Translations under genes and position numbers: made by a program | Shown here: one piece after another, positions 41,521 to 49,421 of the stretch | Layout of the letters: each line of letters starts with the position of its first letter | How positions within the stretch are numbered: the first letter of the stretch is position 1 | Assembly: GCA_050874905.1 (NCBI GenBank) | Contig: JBNMLP010000015.1 | Span: 1-64,000 of the forward strand | Source: NC2004 sp050874905 | Lineage (GTDB): Bacteria > Bacillota > Clostridia > Lachnospirales > Lachnospiraceae | Direction of reading: 5' to 3' | DNA: 64,000 nucleotides | The notes under the pieces: generated by a model | Database searches by the model: none | What the model was told of the DNA's origin: nothing | Seen by the model: the letters and a program-made list of their open reading frames with translations, nothing else

Positions 41521-43251
41521 ATGAGAAGGAAAATGAGAAGAAAAATAGAAGGTATTCTGGCAGTGGCTGCAATCTTTTTATTGCTGCTTCCGGTTACTGC
41601 ATTTGCACAGGACAAGTTGTGGAATGTGACATTAGAGGCAGAATATCACCAAACGGAGGCCCGGAAAATGTTGTCGATGCTCAACGATTTCAGGACAAGC
41701 AAGAGTGAAGCATGGGCATGGAATGAAACGGATAGTGAAAAAGTCTGGTACAATACGTCGGAGAATAATACGCTGTCTCCCCTGGAATATGATTATGATC
41801 TGGAGGCTATTGCGATGCAGCGTGCAGCGGAGATTGCTTTAAGCTGGGGACATGAAAGACCGAATGGACAGATCTGTACGACAGCAACGTATGGGAATGG
41901 CCACGCAAACGGAGAAAATATCGCGATGGGATATCCTAGTGTAGAAAGTGTAATGTGGGCGTGGAAAGAAGGAGATCAACCCTACGAAGGACAGGGTCAC
42001 CGCAGAAATATGCTTCAAAGTGGATATCGTTCGTTTGGTGCAGGATATGCTGTAGTAAATGGTGTGGAGTGCTGGGTACAGGAATTTTCTTTTGATGCTC
42101 CTCAGGCAGAAACGGCCATTGATCGTGACGGTGTCAAACAGGTTTCAGTGGAAATCGGTGATGAATATATCAACACGTTAGATATCGATGCAGGCAGAAA
42201 ACATTTTTGCGTAGAAAAGGGAAAAAGCCTGGAGCTTCCTGAGTTGAAAGCAAATCTTACATTAAAAAAGACACAGGAGTCTGTGGGAAAAGTAGCGGTT
42301 CACGCAGACCATGAATGGAACATAAAAGATGAGGAAATTGCCAAAATAGAGGATGGAACAGTTGTAGGCGTTTCTGAGGGAGCCACGCAGCTTACGGTCA
42401 CGGTTCTTGGAAGACAGGAAACCTATACACTTACCGTATTAAATGGAAAGGAACAGGCACATTCTTATACGGATCAGGAGGTGTTAGTGGAACCGCTTTG
42501 TGGAAGCAAGGGGCGGATGAGATATAGCTGTGTGATATGTGGAGACAGCTATGAAGCGGATATACCGGCACTGGAGCATATATGGAAAGAAGTGGTAATA
42601 AAAGAACCGACCTGTACAGAATATGGAACAGTATACCGGGAATGTCAGCGGGAAGGCTGTGGTGCCAAATATACAGAGCAGTCGCTGCGACCGGTTGCAC
42701 ACACGATCGTGGTGGATCCGGAAGTGCCGGCTACCGTGACGTCAACCGGACTGACCGAAGGAAGTCACTGCGCAGTATGTGGAAAGGTGATCAAGACACA
42801 GGAGATTATTCCAAGGCTTCCACAAACCACCCCATCCTCCCCTGTGGCTGCAGCACCGACAACGGAGCAGAAAACAAAGACAGAACCGGATACAGAAACG
42901 GAGGAACAGGATAAGGATGCCGTCGAGGATACAACAATCCGGGAACAGCCTGCATTTGCTACCGTAATACAGTACACACTCTCCGGCAAGAAAAAGGGAT
43001 TTGTGGTAAAGTGGAAAAAGAGTAAGGGATTATTAGATGGATATGAAATATCATATTCCAAATATAAAAGTGGAAAAAAGGCAAAGGTGATCCGTGTAGC
43101 ATCATCGAAAAAAAGTTACCAGAAAAAGGGACTAAAGAGCAAAAAGAAGTACTATGTGAAGATCCGTACCTATCGGATAGAACGGACGCAGGGGAAAAAG
43201 CAGATCCGGTACTCTGCATGGTCCAGGGGAAAAAGTGTGAAGACCAGATAA
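41521..43251 (+). CDS. Secreted CAP/SCP-domain protein with CxxC modules and FN3-like end
   Basis: 576 residues. Signal peptide at ~1-29 (RRKMRRKIEGILAVAAIFLLLLPVTAFAQ as pattern). CAP domain ~45-200: LEAIAMQRAAEIALSWGHERP (His and Glu), HANGENIAMGYPS and GQGHRRNMLQS, the conserved CAP cavity residues. A small Big_2-like segment lies at ~225-305 (AKIEDGTVVGVSEGATQLTVTV). Two CxxC modules follow (YSCVICGDSYEADIPALEH ... YRECQREGCGAKY, and GSHCAVCGKV), then a Thr/Pro/Glu linker and a C-terminal FN3-like domain (GFVVKWKKSKGLLDGYEISYS). Cell-surface role likely; the enzymatic activity of bacterial CAP domains is mostly unknown. Confidence 0.87.
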   Translation: MRRKMRRKIEGILAVAAIFLLLLPVTAFAQDKLWNVTLEAEYHQTEARKMLSMLNDFRTSKSEAWAWNETDSEKVWYNTSENNTLSPLEYDYDLEAIAMQRAAEIALSWGHERPNGQICTTATYGNGHANGENIAMGYPSVESVMWAWKEGDQPYEGQGHRRNMLQSGYRSFGAGYAVVNGVECWVQEFSFDAPQAETAIDRDGVKQVSVEIGDEYINTLDIDAGRKHFCVEKGKSLELPELKANLTLKKTQESVGKVAVHADHEWNIKDEEIAKIEDGTVVGVSEGATQLTVTVLGRQETYTLTVLNGKEQAHSYTDQEVLVEPLCGSKGRMRYSCVICGDSYEADIPALEHIWKEVVIKEPTCTEYGTVYRECQREGCGAKYTEQSLRPVAHTIVVDPEVPATVTSTGLTEGSHCAVCGKVIKTQEIIPRLPQTTPSSPVAAAPTTEQKTKTEPDTETEEQDKDAVEDTTIREQPAFATVIQYTLSGKKKGFVVKWKKSKGLLDGYEISYSKYKSGKKAKVIRVASSKKSYQKKGLKSKKKYYVKIRTYRIERTQGKKQIRYSAWSRGKSVKTR

Positions 43252-43262
43252 AGGGCATTCCT

Positions 43263-43292
43263 TCCCGGTACATTTTGTGCCGGGATTTTTTT
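43263..43292 (+). terminator. Terminator after CAP gene
   Basis: TCCCGGTACA and TGTGCCGGGA arms (one G-T pair), T-run. Confidence 0.88.
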
Positions 43293-43437
43293 GGAAAAAG
43301 ATCAAAAAAAAGTTTTTCGCACCATATAAGTGACCACTCGCGCCAAATTTCATTTTACAGCTTCTTTTTATGGTATGCTTCTTTTCGAGAGAGAGTATTT
43401 TATTCTTAGATAAAATGAAAAAAGAGGAGGTATTGCT

Positions 43438-46290
43438 ATGAAGAGTAGAAAGATGAAAAGCCGAAAGATAATGGGATTGTTCCTGTTATTTTTCTGCGTG
43501 GGGATAAGTGTGATCTTAGGTACAAAAACCTATGTGACACATGCAGCTGATGCGGATACGAATGAATCTTCTATGATCAAGCTGGATGCATTGATCCAGG
43601 AATATGGAGATACAAAGTATCTTGTAGATCCGAATGCCGGGACTTATACAGAGGAACAGCTGACGAAAATGAAGACAGACCTGGAAAGTTATCTGAAAAA
43701 TCAGGACACGTCGACCAGTATCAAAAAGATCGAGGCGATCAACAAGTATGTTGCAACCAGAGTGTATTATGATCAGTATGATCAGAAAGTTCCGGCCTAT
43801 CCATATGAAGTCTGGGAAAAACAGACGGCAGTGTGTATGGGTTACTCCAACCTGTTAGAAACGTTAATGATCGCAGAGAAGATTCCGAGTATTCAGTTGC
43901 TTACCAAAAATCATATGTATAATGCCTGCTATGATGCAGACAGTCAAAAGTGGATCTATGTAGATGCAACCTGGTCCAGCACAAACAAAGTTGGCGCGGA
44001 TGGAAGTAAGGTTGAAAATGATAGATTGCCATACAATTCGAGTTATTTTAACATATCTCCTGCAACACTTGCGGGAAGTAACTCGCATTTTCCTTATTCT
44101 GTATCCGGATTGGAGAAAGATGGCGTAAAGTACACGTTCTATGCCAATAACAATAAGGATAACACCAATGTTACATTAAATCTCAAAACATGGAAAAATA
44201 TAGAAAATTGGAATGTCCGTATCGTGGGACTGTATGATAAAACAAAGACGGATCTTACCGCAGATGAACTGGGCGGATATCCGATCGTAAGGATCTATGC
44301 AGGATGCGCAGGTACAGATCTGGAAACGGTTGATTTAAGTAAGACAAAGATTGAGCGTCTTGTTTGGCCGACTTCTACTTCTAAGGGAACGTTTGAAGAC
44401 TGTGCGAAGCTGAAAACAGTAAAACTTCCGGATACCGTTAAGGAAATTGAAGCAAGAGCATTTAAAAATTGTTCTGCGCTGCAGAGCGTGAATATGCCAA
44501 AGGCGATCAGTGTGATCCAGTCCGAAGCATTTGAAGGCTGTGCTTCTTTAGAAAAACTTGATTTTACCGGCACCAGTCTGGTTTCTTTAGGTGGAGATCT
44601 GTTTGTTGGCTGTAATTCCTTAAAGGAAGTACTGTTTGGTGAGCGTGACAAATTGTATATCGGAGAAAGCGTATTTACGAATTGTCCGGAGCTGGAAGTG
44701 ATTGATTTTAGTAAGACCAATATTTCTACGCTTTACAATTATGAATTTTATAACTGCCCCAAATTAAAAACATTGGATTTTTCAGCTTCTTCTTTCACTA
44801 AAACGGCGCAAAGTACATTTAGAAAGTGTACCAGCTTAACAGAGATTAAGCTGCCGGATACGTTAGAGACGATTGAATATATGGCATTTTCAGGTACTGC
44901 GATCAAGACATTGGATCTTTCTAATACAAAAGTAAGTACGATTCAGGACCAGGGATGCTATGATATGTCAAAGCTTCGTAATATCTATTTCCCGGATACG
45001 TTAACGACGTTAGGAGATTTTGCTTTTTGTTATAGTAATGCAGGCATGGCTGTTGTAACGAATATTTACTCTTCCTTAACACAGAAACAGATTGAAAAAA
45101 TCAGTGCAGCCTCTAAAAGTGTATGGTCTGGAAGAAGTCTTAATTATCCAAAAGGTACCTATACCTTAATATACGACGGAAATGGTGCAACCTCCGGAAC
45201 AATGAAGGATGAAACGCATAACATTGACAGCCTGCAGTTTACTTTAACAGCAAATGCATATCAAAAAGAGGGATATACATTTGACGGATGGAATACCAAA
45301 GCAGATGGAAGTGGAACCGCATACAAAGACAAAGAAAAAGTTGCTTCCTTAACAAGTGAGGATAAAAGCACGGTAACCCTGTATGCCGTATGGAAAGAAA
45401 AGAGTACTACAGAGCCGGATGAGGGAGACAAAGAATACAAGATCAACTACGTTTTAAATGGAGGCGTAAACAACAAAGATAACCCGGATACTTACAGCGT
45501 AAAAGCAGATGTAAAATTAAAAGATCCAACCAGGGAAGGTTACCGTTTCACCGGGTGGTATACGGATCAGGCATTGACAAAGAGAATCTTCATGATACGT
45601 GGAGACAGTAAAGGAGATGCTACCTTATATGCCGGCTGGGAAGAGGAAGAGACCTGTACCCACGAGTGGAGCAGCTGGAGTGTGACGACTCTTGCAACCT
45701 GTACCAAAACAGGAACGAAAGTACGGCAGTGTTATGCATGTATGAAGACGGAAACGGCAACGGTTCCGGTTGACAGCAAGAAGCATGTGAACACGGAAGT
45801 GCGTGGCAAAGTAGCGGCAACGACTACAAGCACAGGCTATACCGGAGATACGTATTGTAAAGATTGTGGTGCACTTATTAAGAAGGGAACTACGACAGCT
45901 CAGCTGAAGTCCACCCAGAATACGACGAAACCAACGACCAGCCAGACAACCAGCCAGACGGCATCGAAAAAACCAGATGCCACAACGGAGCAGACGGCAG
46001 CTGCACCAAAGGCAGTCAGCGGTATAAAGCTGGTAAACAAAAAAGGAAAGACAGTAAGGATCACATGGAAGAAACTTAGTGGGGTGAGTGGATATGAGAT
46101 TCAGTATGCTTTAAATGGAAAATTTACCAAAGGAAAAAAGACACTGAATGTAACATCTGCTTCCAAGACAGTGAAGAAATTAAAGAAAAAGAGTACCTAC
46201 TATGTAAGAGTACGTGCTTACACTATGGATGGTTCCAAAAAGGTTTATGGTAAATACAGTGCGGTCAAGAAGATCAAGATCAAACGATAG
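43438..46290 (+). CDS. Secreted transglutaminase-like / LRR_5 / InlB-B-repeat / FN3 protein
   Basis: 950 residues with signal peptide (~1-34). A transglutaminase-like fold lies at ~60-185: catalytic Cys in TAVCMGYSNLLET, His in NHMYNACYD and Asp in YVDATW, a complete triad. LRR_5 repeats run ~290-555 (SALQSVNMPKAISVIQSEAFEGC, SLTEIKLPDTLETIEYMAF). Two InlB B-repeat (Flg_new) units are at ~575-735 (YQKEGYTFDGWNTKADGSG, YRFTGWYTDQALTKRIF). CxxC modules (QCYACMKT; TYCKDCGALI) and a Thr/Gln linker lead to a C-terminal FN3 domain (AVSGIKLVNKKGKTVRITW). Probably a surface-attached cysteine protease or crosslinker. Ends 11 nt past the convergent LytTR stop. Confidence 0.87.
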   Translation: MKSRKMKSRKIMGLFLLFFCVGISVILGTKTYVTHAADADTNESSMIKLDALIQEYGDTKYLVDPNAGTYTEEQLTKMKTDLESYLKNQDTSTSIKKIEAINKYVATRVYYDQYDQKVPAYPYEVWEKQTAVCMGYSNLLETLMIAEKIPSIQLLTKNHMYNACYDADSQKWIYVDATWSSTNKVGADGSKVENDRLPYNSSYFNISPATLAGSNSHFPYSVSGLEKDGVKYTFYANNNKDNTNVTLNLKTWKNIENWNVRIVGLYDKTKTDLTADELGGYPIVRIYAGCAGTDLETVDLSKTKIERLVWPTSTSKGTFEDCAKLKTVKLPDTVKEIEARAFKNCSALQSVNMPKAISVIQSEAFEGCASLEKLDFTGTSLVSLGGDLFVGCNSLKEVLFGERDKLYIGESVFTNCPELEVIDFSKTNISTLYNYEFYNCPKLKTLDFSASSFTKTAQSTFRKCTSLTEIKLPDTLETIEYMAFSGTAIKTLDLSNTKVSTIQDQGCYDMSKLRNIYFPDTLTTLGDFAFCYSNAGMAVVTNIYSSLTQKQIEKISAASKSVWSGRSLNYPKGTYTLIYDGNGATSGTMKDETHNIDSLQFTLTANAYQKEGYTFDGWNTKADGSGTAYKDKEKVASLTSEDKSTVTLYAVWKEKSTTEPDEGDKEYKINYVLNGGVNNKDNPDTYSVKADVKLKDPTREGYRFTGWYTDQALTKRIFMIRGDSKGDATLYAGWEEEETCTHEWSSWSVTTLATCTKTGTKVRQCYACMKTETATVPVDSKKHVNTEVRGKVAATTTSTGYTGDTYCKDCGALIKKGTTTAQLKSTQNTTKPTTSQTTSQTASKKPDATTEQTAAAPKAVSGIKLVNKKGKTVRITWKKLSGVSGYEIQYALNGKFTKGKKTLNVTSASKTVKKLKKKSTYYVRVRAYTMDGSKKVYGKYSAVKKIKIKR

Positions 46291-47008
46291 ACGGGTCAGA
46301 GGAAGATAACATATATGTAAAGTAGGCATCTTTAAAGGCGGGATAATGATTCCGGGAGATCGGAATTGTGATCCCGCTTTTTGTGGTCAGGGTTGTTTTG
46401 CTAAATTGTTCAATGTCGTTCATGTTGACAACATAACTTCGGTGACATTGAAAGAAGCCTTTTTCCAGAGTAAAAATTGTAATACAGGCGGAGAATAATT
46501 CTTTGATCAGAAGGGTGTTTCCGTTTTTAAAATGCACGATGACACGTTTGTTCTGTGCTTCTAAAAACTCTGTTTCTTCAAGAGAAATGTTGTAGCTTCC
46601 AGTTTCTGTACGGGCAAAAAAAGTTTCTTTTTTTGATCGATACTGCTGGTAAAAGGCATCCATCACAGCGAAAAATGTGGATGGATCAAGCGGCTTCATG
46701 AGATAATGAAATGCCTGGACATCGTAAGAGTCCACGGCGTATTCTTTGGAAGAGGTCAGAAAAATAATGGGAACCGTCTGGTCCTTACTGCGCAGTTCTC
46801 TGGCGGTATCAATACCGTTTAGTAGAGGCATAAGTACATCTAAGATAATGAGATCCAGTGGTTGTTCCCTTTGGGCTTTGATCAGAGCGTCTCCGTTATT
46901 GTAAGAAAGGATTGTCAACGGTATATTGTGGCTGCTTCCCCATTGCTCCAACAGAGTGCGGGCAGCTTCCGTATAACAGGTTTGATCATCACAGATAGCA
47001 ATTTTCAC
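46280..47008 (-). CDS. LytTR-family response regulator
   Basis: 242 residues. Receiver ~1-120 (IAICDDQTCYTEAARTLLE, phospho-acceptor LIILDVLMPLLNG, FLTSSKEYAV, LMKPLD). LytTR DNA-binding domain ~140-240 (ETEFLEAQNKRVIVHFKNG, CHRSYVVNMNDIEQFSKTTLTT). Its start overlaps the end of the sensor kinase gene by 4 nt, so the pair is one operon. LytTR regulators control virulence factors, autolysis or bacteriocin genes and bind paired direct repeats. Convergent with the large surface-protein gene, which may be one of its targets. Confidence 0.93.
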   Translation of the reverse strand: MKIAICDDQTCYTEAARTLLEQWGSSHNIPLTILSYNNGDALIKAQREQPLDLIILDVLMPLLNGIDTARELRSKDQTVPIIFLTSSKEYAVDSYDVQAFHYLMKPLDPSTFFAVMDAFYQQYRSKKETFFARTETGSYNISLEETEFLEAQNKRVIVHFKNGNTLLIKELFSACITIFTLEKGFFQCHRSYVVNMNDIEQFSKTTLTTKSGITIPISRNHYPAFKDAYFTYMLSSSDPSIV

Positions 47009-48285
47009 GATACATCTCCAACTATAATTCTTAAAACAAAGGTGTGGTCTGTTACAGCAAATTCATATTGTCCATTCATCTGCTCTACATAGTATATAAT
47101 ACTTTTGACACCAATTCCATGCCCTTTTTTGGTGGAAACCGGAATGCCGTCTGCAAATACCGGAATTTTTTCTACGGGATTTTTAAGTTCCAGCAGGAGA
47201 TGGCGGCCTTTTGTGCAGATGTTAAGCGCGGCCCATTTGTCCTCGCACTGCATATTTTCTAAGGCGTGCATGGCATTTTCCAGCGCATTGGATAAGACGG
47301 TACACAACGTAATATCTGGGCAGGGAAGCTGCTCGTTTGTTTTAACCGTACATTTTAAGGTAAAATCACGATCGGAAAATTTTGTCTCATACAGAGAAAT
47401 AATGGAATTCAGCAGTTCGTTTTTACAGTAAGTCGTAAGATGGGTGTCCTCATATTCCAGATCGGCTTCTTTGATATAGTCGAGCGCACGCTCCACCCGG
47501 TTCTCCTGCAAAAAGGTGTGGATAATGTGGAGATGATGGCGCATATCATGTTTCATGATCGTTAGTTTTTTCTTGCTGTCATTGACATGCTCGATTTCCT
47601 TATGAATAGATGCTAACTGCAATTCCATGAGATCACTGTACTGTCGGATCTCTAATTTGCGTTCATACTCTCTGATATAAAACAGCAGGAAAATGAGGTA
47701 GGAAAGGCAGAACGCAAAGCTCATAAATTCTGTAACGGCTTTGTTTCCGGAATATAAAATGTCAGAGAATTTGGTAGAGGCATAGTCGAACACATAATAA
47801 ACAAAAGGGAGCAGACCGATCAGAAAAACTTCATGGGGATCTTTGCTTAAAAGGATTTCCATTGTGCGGGAAATTTTGGTACTCAGTACATAAAAAACGA
47901 CAAGCGTGGTAAAGATGCGGACAGCATAATACCATTCCATCTGTCCGGTAAGGTCAAGGGTAACAAGACCGATCCAATTGCTGATCTGACAGCAAAGATA
48001 CGCGGAAAATACAGCGGTTGCGGCAGATACTACACGATATTTGTAATAACATACAAGAAAAATGATCAGAGGAAAATGAATCAAAAGAGGATAGAACTGT
48101 GTGGTTGCATTTTCTCCGAAAAGCAGAAAGCAGCCTAAGTAAAGCAGACCAGACACGACAAAAAATACGGATAAAGTCAGGATGTTTCTGGTATTTTTCT
48201 TCGTGCCAAGAAAAAAGGCGGAGATGAAAATGCCAAACAGTAATGTGGTGACGTTATGTGTCATTTTTAATATGGAAAGTAGCAT
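47005..48285 (-). CDS. GHKL-type sensor histidine kinase (AgrC-like)
   Basis: About 426 residues from ATG 48285 (GAGAGGGAC lies ~8 nt upstream on this strand; a longer frame to 48351 has no site). Six to seven membrane helices at ~1-195 (FGIFISAFFLG, ILTLSVFFVVSGLLYLGCFLLF, LLIHFPLIIFLVCYY ...). Kinase: MKHDMRHHLHIIHTF (His), then NALENAMHALE (N box), KKGHGIGVKSI (G box) in the HATPase_c_5 fold. This is the AgrC/ComD peptide-sensor class, but no agrB, agrD or other peptide gene is adjacent in the window. Confidence 0.9.
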   Translation of the reverse strand: MLLSILKMTHNVTTLLFGIFISAFFLGTKKNTRNILTLSVFFVVSGLLYLGCFLLFGENATTQFYPLLIHFPLIIFLVCYYKYRVVSAATAVFSAYLCCQISNWIGLVTLDLTGQMEWYYAVRIFTTLVVFYVLSTKISRTMEILLSKDPHEVFLIGLLPFVYYVFDYASTKFSDILYSGNKAVTEFMSFAFCLSYLIFLLFYIREYERKLEIRQYSDLMELQLASIHKEIEHVNDSKKKLTIMKHDMRHHLHIIHTFLQENRVERALDYIKEADLEYEDTHLTTYCKNELLNSIISLYETKFSDRDFTLKCTVKTNEQLPCPDITLCTVLSNALENAMHALENMQCEDKWAALNICTKGRHLLLELKNPVEKIPVFADGIPVSTKKGHGIGVKSIIYYVEQMNGQYEFAVTDHTFVLRIIVGDVS

Positions 48286-48352
48286 GATATTGTCCCTCTC
48301 ATGAAAATCAGAATCTCTTTCTACTATATACAAACTTCCGCATATTTGCAAG

Positions 48353-48381
48353 TTGACAGGGGGAGTCCGGCAACGTAGAAT
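48353..48381 (+). promoter_or_regulatory. ddh promoter
   Basis: -35 TTGACA (48353-48358), 17-bp spacer, -10 TAGAAT (48376-48381). Confidence 0.75.
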
Positions 48382-48431
48382 AGTAGAATAAGTAAGTGGA
48401 CAGTAATGTCAGATATAGGAGGATATTTAGG

Positions 48432-49412
48432 ATGAAAATTGGTATTTTAGGATATGGTAATTTAGGCAGAGGTGTGGAATGTGCGATCAAACAGAATCCG
48501 GATATGGAGCTGGTGGCAGTATTTACCAGACGTGCGCCGGAGCAGGTTTCTATTTTGACCAAAGAGGCAGCAGTGTGTTCCGTAAAAGAGGTGGAGCAGT
48601 GGAAGGATAAGATCGATGTGATGATCCTTTGCGGCGGCAGTGCGACAGATCTTCCGGAGCAGACGCCAAAGTATGCCAAGCTGTTCCATGTGGTAGACAG
48701 TTTTGATACCCATGCCAATATCCCGGAGCATTTTGCAAAGGTGGATGCAGCAGCAAAGGAGAGCGGTCATATTGGTATGATCTCGGTTGGCTGGGATCCG
48801 GGTATGTTTTCTTTGAATCGTATGTATGCCAATGCGATCCTGCCGGAGGGACGTGACTATACATTCTGGGGCAAGGGTGTCAGCCAGGGACATTCCGATG
48901 CGATCCGCCGCGTAGAGGGCGTGAAGGATGGCAAGCAGTATACGATCCCGGTAGAGGCTGCACTGGAAGCTGTGAGAAATGGCGAGAATCCGGAGCTTAC
49001 AACCAGACAGAAACATACCAGAGAGTGTTTTGTAGTACTGGAGGAAGGGGCTGATCCAAAGAAGGTAGAAGAAGAGATCAAAACGATGCCAAACTACTTT
49101 GCAGACTATGATACTACCGTACACTTTATCAGCGAAGAGGAATTAAAAGAAAAACACAGTGGTATTCCACACGGCGGTTTTGTGATCCGTTCCGGAAAGA
49201 CCGGATGGGAGAAAGAACATAACCATGTGATCGAGTACAGTCTGAAGCTGGATTCCAATCCGGAGTTTACGGCGAGTGTGATCGTAGCCTATGCAAGAGC
49301 TGCATACCGTATGGCAGAAGAGGGACAGAGTGGATGTAAGACAGTGCTGGATGTACCGCCGGCTTATTTAAGTGCAAAAGATGGACAGACGCTTCGTAAG
49401 GAGCTGTTATAA
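48432..49412 (+). CDS. ddh: meso-Diaminopimelate dehydrogenase
   Basis: NADPH-dependent direct conversion of tetrahydrodipicolinate to meso-diaminopimelate for lysine and peptidoglycan synthesis. 326 residues from ATG 48432 (AGGAGGATA upstream). NADP-binding start MKIGILGYGNLGRGVE, then ILCGGSATDLPEQTP, FDTHANIPEH, SVGWDPGMFSLNRMYA and GVSQGHSDAIRRVEGV, all typical of Ddh. Length matches the family (~326). Single gene; the kinase that follows starts 9 nt later but is functionally unrelated. Confidence 0.97.
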   Translation: MKIGILGYGNLGRGVECAIKQNPDMELVAVFTRRAPEQVSILTKEAAVCSVKEVEQWKDKIDVMILCGGSATDLPEQTPKYAKLFHVVDSFDTHANIPEHFAKVDAAAKESGHIGMISVGWDPGMFSLNRMYANAILPEGRDYTFWGKGVSQGHSDAIRRVEGVKDGKQYTIPVEAALEAVRNGENPELTTRQKHTRECFVVLEEGADPKKVEEEIKTMPNYFADYDTTVHFISEEELKEKHSGIPHGGFVIRSGKTGWEKEHNHVIEYSLKLDSNPEFTASVIVAYARAAYRMAEEGQSGCKTVLDVPPAYLSAKDGQTLRKELL

Positions 49413-49421
49413 AGGAGAACT

